A DNA stretch of 64,000 nucleotides, from contig NZ_JAICYI010000002.1 in assembly GCF_025934275.1 (NCBI RefSeq), forward strand, positions 24,383 to 88,382, given 5' to 3'. This DNA is from Phenylobacterium sp. (GTDB taxonomy: Bacteria > Pseudomonadota > Alphaproteobacteria > Caulobacterales > Caulobacteraceae). The translations under genes were made by a program, and so were the position numbers. The first letter of the stretch is position 1. Every line of letters starts with the position of its first letter. This document shows positions 8,415-16,247 of this stretch, piece by piece. Below the pieces are notes generated by a model, which saw nothing but the letters and a program-made list of their open reading frames with translations, searched no databases and was not told where the DNA came from.

Positions 8415-9254
8415 GTGACCGTCTTCTTCGTCTGCGGCGCGCCGAAGTCGGGCACCACCTGGCTGCAGCGCCTGCTCGATGCGCACCCTCAGGTCGCCTG
8501 CGCCGGCGAAGGCCACTTCATCGAACGCTTCACGGCCCCGCTCTCGCAGCTCGTCAGCAGCTACAACCGCCAGATGCTCCTCGAGGTCGAGGAGGTCTAT
8601 GAGGGCCGCCCGGCCTATGGGCCCGTGAACCAGGCCGAGTTCGACGAAGTCGCCCGCACCTTCATTTTGAACCGCATGATGTCGCGCCGGGCGGGGCCGG
8701 AGGTCCGCTGGATCGGCGACAAGACCCCGCGCTACACGCACTATCTGCCGCAGCTCCACCGGCTGTTTCCCGCCGCCAGGATCATCCACATCGTGCGCGA
8801 TCCGCGCGACGTCGCCGTCTCGCGCATGGCGCATTCGAAGCGCGCCGGCGCGCCGGACGCGCTCACCCCCGGGACCGAGCCCTACTGGGCGACCGTCAAG
8901 GACGCCGTGCAGTTGTGGAACGAGGCGGTGAGGGACGTGGACGCCTTCGCCGCGGCGCATCCCCGTCTGGTCCACGAGCTCCGCTATTGCGACCTGCAGG
9001 CCGACCCGGCGGCCGAGACCGCCCGGCTGTTCGGCTTCCTGGGCGTCGATACCGGCGCGCCGCTGCTGGAGCGCGTCGTGGCCGCCGCCTCGTTCGAGGC
9101 GCTGAGCGGCCGGCGCCCCGGCGAGGAGGATCCGGACTCGTTCCTGCGCAAGGGCGTGTCCGGCGACTGGAAGACCCAGCTCGATCCGCCGACCGCCCAG
9201 CTCGTCCTCGCGGCCTGCGGCGAGCTCATGCGCGCCAAGGGCTTCGCCGGCTAG
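8415..9254 (+). CDS. PAPS-dependent sulfotransferase
   Basis: The 279-residue protein starts FFVCGAPKSGTTWLQRLLDAH; PKSGTTW is the 5'-phosphosulfate loop. HIVRDPRDVAVSRM is the 3'-phosphate-binding motif of sulfotransferases using 3'-phosphoadenosine-5'-phosphosulfate. A late RKGVSGDWK block, as in many family members, contacts the cofactor. It presumably transfers sulfate to a carbohydrate, lipid or small-molecule hydroxyl. It starts with GTG at 8415, 15 bases after the patatin gene. Its TAG stop (9252-9254) directly abuts the stop of the convergent aminotransferase gene, leaving no space for a terminator. Confidence 0.88.
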   Translation: MTVFFVCGAPKSGTTWLQRLLDAHPQVACAGEGHFIERFTAPLSQLVSSYNRQMLLEVEEVYEGRPAYGPVNQAEFDEVARTFILNRMMSRRAGPEVRWIGDKTPRYTHYLPQLHRLFPAARIIHIVRDPRDVAVSRMAHSKRAGAPDALTPGTEPYWATVKDAVQLWNEAVRDVDAFAAAHPRLVHELRYCDLQADPAAETARLFGFLGVDTGAPLLERVVAAASFEALSGRRPGEEDPDSFLRKGVSGDWKTQLDPPTAQLVLAACGELMRAKGFAG

Positions 9255-10421
9255 CTACCGGTTCTTCTTCACGTACGCGCGCACGGCGGCGATGATCTGG
9301 TCCTGGTCGTGCGGCTCCAGATAGGCGTGCATCGGCAGGCTGATCACGCGGCCCGCCTTGGCCTCGGTCACCGGCAGGCCGTGCGGCGCCGTCGGATAGC
9401 CGGAATAGACGCCCTGCATGTGGATCGGGATCGGATAGTAGACGGCGGTCGGGACGCCCTGTTCGCGTAAGCTCGCGGCCAGGCCGTCGCGGGCCCCAAG
9501 CTCGATCGTGTACTGCGCCCAGACCGAGACCCCGCCCTCGATCACCTTGGGCGTCGTGACGAGGTCGCCCAGGCCCGCCGCATAACGCTCCGCCACGCGG
9601 TTACGGGCCGCGATCTCGTCGGCGAAGATGCCGAGCTTCTGCAACAGGACTGCGGCCTGCAGGGTGTCCATCCGCGCGTTCAGGCCGATGCGCAGGTTCA
9701 GGTACTTGGGGTCGTGCTCGAAAGTGCGCCCCTCGAGGTCGGACTTCACCGCCTGGCCGTGCACGCGCAGGCTGACCAACAGGTCGTGCAGGCGCGCGTC
9801 GTTGCACAGCACAGCCCCGCCGTCGCCGTAGCAGCCCAGCGGCTTGGCGGGGAAGAAGGAGGTGGTGGCCACGTCCGCCCAGCGGATCGGATGCTGGCCG
9901 GCCAGCGTGCAGCCGAAGCCCTGGGCGGAATCGGCGATCAGCTTCAGGCCGTGCTTCTGCGCCACCCGGGCGATCGCCGGATAGTCGGCGGGCTGGCCGA
10001 ACAGGTCGACGGCGATCACCGCCCTGGGCCTGAGCTTGCCCTCGCGCTTCACGCCCTCGATCGCAAACTGCAGGCTCTCGGGGTCGAGGTTGTACGTCTC
10101 CGGATCGATGTCGACGAACACCGGCGAGGCGCCGACCAGCGGCATGACCTCGGCCGTCGCGGCGAAGGTGAACGAGGGGCAGAAGACCGCATCGCCTGGT
10201 CCGATCCCCCAGGCCATCAACGGCAGGATCAACGCCTCGGTGCCGGAGCCGCAGGCCAGGGCATGCTCTGCCTGCCCGAACGCCGCCAGGGCCGTCTCCA
10301 GCTCGGCGATCTCCGGACCCATGACGTAGGCGCCGGAGCGGACCACCTTCAGGATCGCGTCCTCCAGCGGCTGGCCGAGGCGGCGGCGCTGGGCCTGCAG
10401 GTCGATGAACGGAATCGGCAT
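9255..10421 (-). CDS. DegT/DnrJ/EryC1/StrS family PLP aminotransferase
   Basis: The 388-residue protein is a complete sugar aminotransferase: FIDLQAQRRRL at the N-terminus, the substrate/PLP segment GSGTEAL, the aspartate in ADSAQGFG, and the PLP lysine in FFPAKPLGCYGDGG. These enzymes transaminate keto-sugars on UDP or dTDP, usually for surface polysaccharide or lipopolysaccharide. I saw no other sugar-nucleotide genes nearby, so its pathway is not evident. ATG 10421 is chosen because MPIPFIDLQ is the family start and a GAGGA site lies just upstream. Upstream in-frame codons would give an unrelated 64-residue extension. Confidence 0.9.
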   Translation of the reverse strand: MPIPFIDLQAQRRRLGQPLEDAILKVVRSGAYVMGPEIAELETALAAFGQAEHALACGSGTEALILPLMAWGIGPGDAVFCPSFTFAATAEVMPLVGASPVFVDIDPETYNLDPESLQFAIEGVKREGKLRPRAVIAVDLFGQPADYPAIARVAQKHGLKLIADSAQGFGCTLAGQHPIRWADVATTSFFPAKPLGCYGDGGAVLCNDARLHDLLVSLRVHGQAVKSDLEGRTFEHDPKYLNLRIGLNARMDTLQAAVLLQKLGIFADEIAARNRVAERYAAGLGDLVTTPKVIEGGVSVWAQYTIELGARDGLAASLREQGVPTAVYYPIPIHMQGVYSGYPTAPHGLPVTEAKAGRVISLPMHAYLEPHDQDQIIAAVRAYVKKNR

Positions 10422-10500
10422 GGGTCCTCGGTTCGCGCCCCCCGCGGGAGAATCGGTTGCGCCGCTCTTCGCATGCTCGCTGCGGTCGCGCCAAACACGC

Positions 10501-10528
10501 TTGTTTTCGAATGATTTCGGGCTAGCGT
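10501..10528 (+). promoter_or_regulatory. Putative housekeeping promoter for the 10576 gene
   Basis: TTGTTTTC at 10501 and GCTAGCGT at 10521 are separated by 12 bases. This fits the Caulobacter housekeeping pattern (TTGACGS, 10-14 bases, GCTANAWC), with a good -10 core and a weaker -35. It lies about 50 bases before the ATG at 10576 in the divergent spacer with the aminotransferase gene. Confidence 0.35.
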
Positions 10529-10575
10529 CGTTCGCGGAACGGCGCCCATCGGACGCCAGGGAAGGGGGAATTCCC

Positions 10576-11355
10576 ATGGTCGCAACGACCTTGAACCAGG
10601 CGCAGGCGCGCACGGGCTACTTCTACTTCTGGATAGCCGTGGGTTGTGCGCTGTTCGCCTGGGGCGCCTTCGCAACCACCTACTGGACCCAGCTCGCGGC
10701 CGGCACCTTCGTCGGCGGCTTTCCACTGATGCACCTGCACGCCGGGCTGTTCTTCAGCTGGACCGTGTTCTTCATGTGGCAGACCTGGCAGGCGCGGAAC
10801 GGCCGCCTCGAGCACCACCGCGCCTGGGGCGTGGCCGGGGTCTCGCTCGCGACCGCCATGCTGGTCATCGGGCTGGCGCTGGCGATCCATTCGGTCAGAG
10901 ACTTTCAGGCGCAGGGTTACGGCGATCGCGCCCGCAGCTTCTTCATCCTGCCGTTCACCGGCATCGGGCTGTTCGCGCTGTTCTTCGTCGCGGCGGTGGC
11001 GAACGTCGCCCGGCCGGACTGGCACAAGCGGCTGATGGTGACGGCGACGGTTTCGCTGCTGGCGGCGGCGGCCGGACGGGTGGGCTTCCTGCTCGCCACC
11101 GGCGGCGGCGGGCCGGGAATGCGGCCCGGCACCGTCGCCCCGCCGCCGCAGTTCGCGGGCTTCCAGGGCTCGCTGATGATCAGCCTCTTCCTGGTGGCGG
11201 GCGCGATCTACGACTGGCGCACGCGCGGCCGGCCGCACCCGGCCTACCTGATCGGGCTCGCGACCATTGTGGGCGTCGGCTACCTGGGCTCGGTCATCTC
11301 GGTGACGCCGCCCTGGCTGCACTTCGTCGACGGCTGGCTGGCCCTCGGAAGCTAG
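10576..11355 (+). CDS. Multi-pass inner-membrane protein, unknown function
   Basis: The 259-residue protein has about seven hydrophobic helices. The first is near residues 17-37; others lie around 49-69, 78-98, 113-137, 145-165, 187-207 and 217-237. A conserved-looking HLHAGLFFSWTVFFMWQTW segment spans helix two, with histidines that could bind metal or heme, followed by LEHHRAWG. No family is firmly recognised. ATG 10576 is preceded by the GAAGGGGGA ribosome-binding site; an upstream extension to 10405 would run antisense through the divergent gene. A putative promoter is at 10501-10528. Confidence 0.75.
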   Translation: MVATTLNQAQARTGYFYFWIAVGCALFAWGAFATTYWTQLAAGTFVGGFPLMHLHAGLFFSWTVFFMWQTWQARNGRLEHHRAWGVAGVSLATAMLVIGLALAIHSVRDFQAQGYGDRARSFFILPFTGIGLFALFFVAAVANVARPDWHKRLMVTATVSLLAAAAGRVGFLLATGGGGPGMRPGTVAPPPQFAGFQGSLMISLFLVAGAIYDWRTRGRPHPAYLIGLATIVGVGYLGSVISVTPPWLHFVDGWLALGS

Positions 11356-11412
11356 CGCCGCGGCTCCGGGCCAGGAAATGGTCCATGCCGTCTCCGGCGC
11401 CCGCCGCGAAGC

Positions 11413-12996
11413 CTAGATCTGCCGCGCGCGGCCCTCCCAGTAGGGCGCGCGCACCTTGTTGCGCTGGATCTTGCCGGCCTCCGAGCGGGGCAGGTCGGCG
11501 ACGAAGTCGATCTTCTTCGGCGCCTTGAAGCCCGGCAGATTGGCGCGGGCGAAGGCCAGGATCTCCTCGGCGAGTTCCGCCGAGGGGGCATAGCCCTCCT
11601 TCAGCAGGATCACCGCGCGGACCTGCTCGCCCCACTGGTCGTCGGGGACCCCGACCGTCGAGGAGTCGGCCACCGCCTCGTGCTTGATGAGCTCGTTGTC
11701 GATCTCCTGCGGGTAGATGTTCACCCCGCCGGAGATGATCGTCTCGGCGTCGCGGCCGGTGAGGAACAGATAGTCCTCCTCATCGTAGTAGCCCACGTCG
11801 CCGAGGGTGAAGTAGTCGCCCACCCGGCTCTTCTGGGTCTTGGCCTCGTCCTTGAAGTAGACGAAGCCGCCGCCCGGCGGCAGTTGGTGGTAGATCTTGC
11901 CTGGGACGCCCGGCGGGCACTCGGCGCCTTCGTCGTCGAGGATCTTCGAGCCCAGCATGACCGGCCGCTTGCCGACCGAGCCCGGCTTCTTCAGCCACTC
12001 GTGGCTGTCGATCGTGAAGCCGGCGCCGCCTTCCGAGCCTGCGTAGTACTCTGTGATGATCGGGCCGAACCATTCGATCATGGCCAGCTTCACCTCGGGC
12101 GGACAGGGCGCCGCGCCGTGGATGATGAACTTCACGTGGCCGACGTCGTACTTCGCCTTCACCTCGTCCGGCAGCGCCAGCAGCCGCTGGAACATGATCG
12201 GCACCAGGTGCATGTGGGTGACGCGCTTCTCGGCGATGGTGCGCAGCGTGGCTTCGCTGTCCCACTTGTCCAGGAACACCAGCTGGGCGCCGGTGCTCAT
12301 CGCCGCGCCGATGTCGAACGCCAGCGGGGCGGCATGGTAGGCGGGGCCCGCGCAGAGCTGCACCGAGTGCTCGTCGTAGCCGCGCGCGGCGAACGGGTTG
12401 ACCATCACCATTGGCGGATTGGGCCGGAACACGCCCTTCGGCCGGCCGGTGGTCCCGGATGTGTACATCATCTGGTTGCCCAGCGCCGGCTCCTCGATGT
12501 CCGAACCGTCGTGCGTGGCGAGGGCGGCGTCGTAGTCGGCGAATCCCGGAATCGGCCCGCCGATCGCCACCTTGACGATCAAGTTCGGGCATTGCTCGGC
12601 CGCAGGCCCTGCCGCGGCGATGCGGTCCTCGGCGAACAGGGCCTTGGCCTCGCAGTCATTGACCACGTAGGCGATCTCCTCCGCCGTCAGGTGCCAGTTG
12701 ACCGGCGTGATGCGCAATCCGCTGCGGCGGGTGGCGGCCAGCACCTCCACGAACTCCGCCCGGTTCGAGCAGAGCAGCGCCACCGCGTCGCCCTTCTTCA
12801 GCCCCGCCTCGCGCAGCAGCCGCGCGATGCGGTTGGCGTTTGCGTTCACCTCGACGTAGGAGCGGGTCTTCCCGGACGGGTCGTGGATGTAGGGCTTCTC
12901 GCCATGCAGCTCGGCCCACACCGACAGCGTCATGCCGGTCGGCGCGGCCGCCGCGAGCCGCTCGTCCAGGGTTTCGCGTTCCTTCAAAGCTTCCAT
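11413..12996 (-). CDS. Acyl-CoA synthetase (AMP-dependent ligase)
   Basis: The 527-residue adenylate-forming enzyme has the P-loop MYTSGTTGRPKGV, the adenine-binding ITEYYAGSEGG, the GDVGYYDEEDYLFLTGR hinge region, GGVNIYPQEIDNEL, and the C-terminal catalytic lysine in SEAGKIQRNKVR. It activates a carboxylic acid to acyl-AMP and then acyl-CoA; chain length cannot be read. It is cytoplasmic. ATG 12996 has a GGGAGGA site five bases upstream. The 279-base spacer to the divergent gene at 13276 holds no further gene that I can see; it should carry both promoters. Confidence 0.92.
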   Translation of the reverse strand: MEALKERETLDERLAAAAPTGMTLSVWAELHGEKPYIHDPSGKTRSYVEVNANANRIARLLREAGLKKGDAVALLCSNRAEFVEVLAATRRSGLRITPVNWHLTAEEIAYVVNDCEAKALFAEDRIAAAGPAAEQCPNLIVKVAIGGPIPGFADYDAALATHDGSDIEEPALGNQMMYTSGTTGRPKGVFRPNPPMVMVNPFAARGYDEHSVQLCAGPAYHAAPLAFDIGAAMSTGAQLVFLDKWDSEATLRTIAEKRVTHMHLVPIMFQRLLALPDEVKAKYDVGHVKFIIHGAAPCPPEVKLAMIEWFGPIITEYYAGSEGGAGFTIDSHEWLKKPGSVGKRPVMLGSKILDDEGAECPPGVPGKIYHQLPPGGGFVYFKDEAKTQKSRVGDYFTLGDVGYYDEEDYLFLTGRDAETIISGGVNIYPQEIDNELIKHEAVADSSTVGVPDDQWGEQVRAVILLKEGYAPSAELAEEILAFARANLPGFKAPKKIDFVADLPRSEAGKIQRNKVRAPYWEGRARQI

Positions 12997-13275
12997 CAAA
13001 ATCCTCCCGCCTACGCTACGCGCGGCGCTGAAATTGCGTTTGGGGCGCGCGGACAGGGCGGACGAAATGGTCCGCCTCGCAGGCTCCGCGACCGGGATCG
13101 CAACAAAACACGCCGGAAGCCAGGCGCCAATTCCCTTGCGCCCGAGGCGCGGAGTCTCAGGCCGCCCGTCGGCAAAGCCCGGCCGCAACGCATCCTCCGC
13201 CCGGCGGCGGCCGTTTTCGCCTTGCGCTTGCGCGCGTCGGGCCCAGATTCGGGCGTCGGTTCTGGAGGTCCCCCC

Positions 13276-14256
13276 GTGGCGTTCCCGTTCGACGGCTATG
13301 AGGTGGCGGCGCATCTGCGGCCGTCGCAGGCCGCCTACGGCTTCGACCTCGATCGCGCGCTCTCGGCTGTCGTGGCGCTTGAGGCGCGCACGCCGCAGGA
13401 CGCCTTCACCGCCGCAAGTCTCGGCGCCGAGCGTGTCGGCAACGGCGTCGTGATCGGGCCCAACGGCCTGATCGTCACCATCGGCTACCTGATCATGGAG
13501 GCCGACGCCGTGGTGCTCACGCTCGAGGGCGGCCGCCGCGTCGCGGCCCATGCGCTGGGCTCCGATCCGGTGACCGGCTTTGGGCTGGTGCAGGCGCTGG
13601 AGCCGCTGGGCCTGCCGACCCTGCGGCTCGGGGATTCGTCAGGACTGCGCGCCGGCAGCCCGGTGATCGTCGCCGGCGCCGGCGGCCGCGCCCATGCGGC
13701 GGCGGGCGAGGTGGTCACCCGCATGCGCTTCGCGGGCTACTGGGAATACCTGCTGGACGACGCCATCATCACCCAGCCCGGCCATCCCCACTGGAGCGGC
13801 GCGGCGCTGATCTCGCCGGCCGGCGACCTGGTCGGCGTCGGCTCGCTCAGCCTGGAGGGCCAGACCCGCTCCGGCGCGGTCAAGCCGATCAACATGTTCG
13901 TGCCCGTCGACCTGTTGCCGCCGATCCTCGACGACCTGGCGCGCGGCCGCCCCGCCCATCCGGCCAGGCCCTGGCTGGGCGTGCTGGCGCAGGACCTCGA
14001 TCCGCATGCGGTGGTCGTGGCGGGCGTCAATCCGCACGGGCCCGCCGCGCGCGCCGAGCTGCGCCGCGGCGACGTCATCCTGGCGGTGGACGGCGAGCCG
14101 GTCTCAGATCTCGCCGACTTCTACCGCAAGCTCTGGGTGCGGGGCCCGGCCGGCGCGACCATACCCCTGCGCCTGCAGCGCGACGGCGACGTCTTCGACG
14201 TGGAGGTCCGCTCGGTCGACCGCACGTCGATGCTGAAGAAGCCGCGGATGAACTGA
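13276..14256 (+). CDS. HtrA/DegP-like PDZ protein with a degenerate protease triad
   Basis: The 326-residue protein has a trypsin-like domain (about 45-220) followed by one PDZ domain (about 235-320, with RRGDVILAVDGEPVSD). Aligned by eye to DegP, the catalytic His position is Tyr71 (IVTIGYLIME), the Asp position is Gly101 (GSDPVTGFGLV), and only the Ser is kept (Ser174 in HWSGAALIS). It is therefore probably not a protease but a binding or scaffold protein. There is no signal peptide, unlike periplasmic Deg proteins, so it is likely cytoplasmic. GTG 13276 follows GGAGGT at 13264-13269. It lies 110 bases upstream of an ABC exporter pair on the same strand; co-transcription is possible but unproven. 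Confidence 0.85.
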   Translation: MAFPFDGYEVAAHLRPSQAAYGFDLDRALSAVVALEARTPQDAFTAASLGAERVGNGVVIGPNGLIVTIGYLIMEADAVVLTLEGGRRVAAHALGSDPVTGFGLVQALEPLGLPTLRLGDSSGLRAGSPVIVAGAGGRAHAAAGEVVTRMRFAGYWEYLLDDAIITQPGHPHWSGAALISPAGDLVGVGSLSLEGQTRSGAVKPINMFVPVDLLPPILDDLARGRPAHPARPWLGVLAQDLDPHAVVVAGVNPHGPAARAELRRGDVILAVDGEPVSDLADFYRKLWVRGPAGATIPLRLQRDGDVFDVEVRSVDRTSMLKKPRMN

Positions 14257-14366
14257 GGGGCCGGGCCGCCGCTCCGCCGGCGCGTGTTTCCGCCCTGACG
14301 CAAAATCGCGGGTTGGCCGCGCTCGTTCGGCGCCTCAGAATGGGGCCGCATAGAGGAAATTATGAG

Positions 14367-16247
14367 ATGAGTGATTCGCCCCACCGGGGGCGGAGTGCGG
14401 CGCTGTCTGACCTCCCGACGGTGGATGTCTCGGCCATGCCTTCGGTGCTGGCCCGGATCGCCGCCCTGACCTTGAAGTATCGCGCCCGGGTGGCGCTGAC
14501 GGTGGCGACCTCGCTGGTCGCGACCATCGCCAGCATGACCCTGCCTCGGCTCTACGGCCACGCCATCGACGATGCGCTGCGGCTCTCGGCCCGCGGGCAC
14601 GCGGGCGTTGCGCGCCACGCGCTGCTGGTCACCGCCGCCCTGGTGATCGCCGCCACGCTCACCCGCGGCGTGCTCACCGCCGCGGCCGGCTACCAGTCGG
14701 AATATCTGTCGCAACGGGTCGCTTACGACCTGCGGCTGAAGTTCTTCCAGCAGCTGCAGCGCCTCTCCTTCGGCTTCCACGATCGCGTCCACTCGGGCGA
14801 CCTGATCACCCGCGGGATGCTGGACCTGGAGGGCACGCGCGCCTTCGTCCAGACCTCGCTGCAGCAGGCGCTGTCGCTGGTCATGCTGATCAGCTTCTCC
14901 GCCTACATGATGATCTCCGCAGACCGGCTGATGGCGGTGCTGGGCCTGGCCTTCGTGCCGATCGCGGGCTTCGCGCTCGCCCGCATGGGGTTCCTGCTGC
15001 GGGTCACCTGGCTGCGAGTGCAGCAGCTGATGTCGATCCTGACGCTGACGATGGAGGAGAACCTCCAGGGGATCCGCGTGGTGCGCGCCTTCGCCGGCAA
15101 GAACTTCGAGATGGGCAAGTTCGACGAGGCCGCCGGCAATGCGCTCGCCTACGCCTTCAAGCGAATCACCCTGCGCTACCGCGGGGTCTCGGCCATGCAG
15201 GTGAGCTTCTACGGCTCGATGGCGCTGCTCCTGTGGATCGGCGGCGGCAAGGTGGCGGCGGGCCGGATGACCCCCGGTCGGCTGACCGAGTTCCTCGGCT
15301 ACATGACGCTGCTGCAGGCGCCGATCCGGCAGGTGGCGATGATCTTCAACTCCATGGCCCGCGCCACCTCCTCCGGCGGGCGGGTGTTCGAGGTGCTGGA
15401 CCTGAAGCCCGAGATCGCCGATAGGCCGGAGGCCAAGCCGCTCGCCCCCACCGAGGGCACGCTGCGCTTCGAGCATGTCGACTTCCGCTACGCGCCGACC
15501 AGCAAGCCGATCCTCACCGACCTCAGCTTCGAGGTCCGCGCCGGCAAGACCCTCGGCATCGTGGGTCCGCCGGGCTCCGGCAAGTCGACGCTCGCCAACC
15601 TGATCCCGCGCTTCTACGACGTGAGCGGCGGGGCGATCACCATCGATGGCGTCGACATCCGCGACGTGACCCTCGCCTCGCTGCGCCAGTACGTCGGCCT
15701 GGTCCAGCAGGAGGCTTTCCTGTTCGACGCCTCGGTCGGCCACAACGTCGCCTACGCCGATCCCTGGGCGGAGGATCAGCGCATCCTGGGCGCCGCCAAG
15801 ACCGCCCAGATCCACGAGCACATCTCGGGCCTGCCGGCCGGCTACGAGACCCGCGTCGGCGAACGCGGCGTGGCGCTCTCCGGCGGCCAGCGCCAGCGGA
15901 TGAGCATCGCCCGCGGCGTGGTGCCGGAGCCCGGGATCATGATCTTCGACGACTCCACGGCGGCCATCGACGCGGTCACCGAGCGGAAGGTGCGCGACGG
16001 CCTCGCCCACGCCACCAGCATGAAGGCGACGATCATCATCGCTCACCGGCTGTCGTCCCTGATGCATGCCGACGAGATCCTGGTCCTCGACGAGGGCCGC
16101 ATCGTCGAGCGCGGAACGCACCCGGAGCTGATCGCCCAGGGCGGCGTCTACGCCGACCTCTACGAGTTGCAGACGCGCTCCGACGCCCGCGCCACCCTGG
16201 AGGGCGAGGCCGAGGACGCCCCCGCCCGGCGGGAGGCCCGCGCGTGA
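14367..16247 (+). CDS. ABC exporter half-transporter, degenerate-site subunit
   Basis: The 626-residue protein has a six-helix transmembrane domain (about 25-320) and a C-terminal ATPase. The ATPase has Walker A GPPGSGKST, signature LSGGQRQR, Walker B IMIFDDSTAAID and H-loop IIAHRLSS. Asp replaces the catalytic Glu after Walker B, as in the degenerate subunit of heterodimeric exporters of the TM287/288, LmrCD or BmrCD type. The partner is encoded directly downstream with a GTGA overlap at 16244-16247. Such pairs export drugs, lipids or peptides from the inner membrane; the substrate here is unknown. ATG 14367 is used because of the GAGGAA site upstream; the extension to 14313 looks non-conserved. 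Confidence 0.9.
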   Translation: MSDSPHRGRSAALSDLPTVDVSAMPSVLARIAALTLKYRARVALTVATSLVATIASMTLPRLYGHAIDDALRLSARGHAGVARHALLVTAALVIAATLTRGVLTAAAGYQSEYLSQRVAYDLRLKFFQQLQRLSFGFHDRVHSGDLITRGMLDLEGTRAFVQTSLQQALSLVMLISFSAYMMISADRLMAVLGLAFVPIAGFALARMGFLLRVTWLRVQQLMSILTLTMEENLQGIRVVRAFAGKNFEMGKFDEAAGNALAYAFKRITLRYRGVSAMQVSFYGSMALLLWIGGGKVAAGRMTPGRLTEFLGYMTLLQAPIRQVAMIFNSMARATSSGGRVFEVLDLKPEIADRPEAKPLAPTEGTLRFEHVDFRYAPTSKPILTDLSFEVRAGKTLGIVGPPGSGKSTLANLIPRFYDVSGGAITIDGVDIRDVTLASLRQYVGLVQQEAFLFDASVGHNVAYADPWAEDQRILGAAKTAQIHEHISGLPAGYETRVGERGVALSGGQRQRMSIARGVVPEPGIMIFDDSTAAIDAVTERKVRDGLAHATSMKATIIIAHRLSSLMHADEILVLDEGRIVERGTHPELIAQGGVYADLYELQTRSDARATLEGEAEDAPARREARA

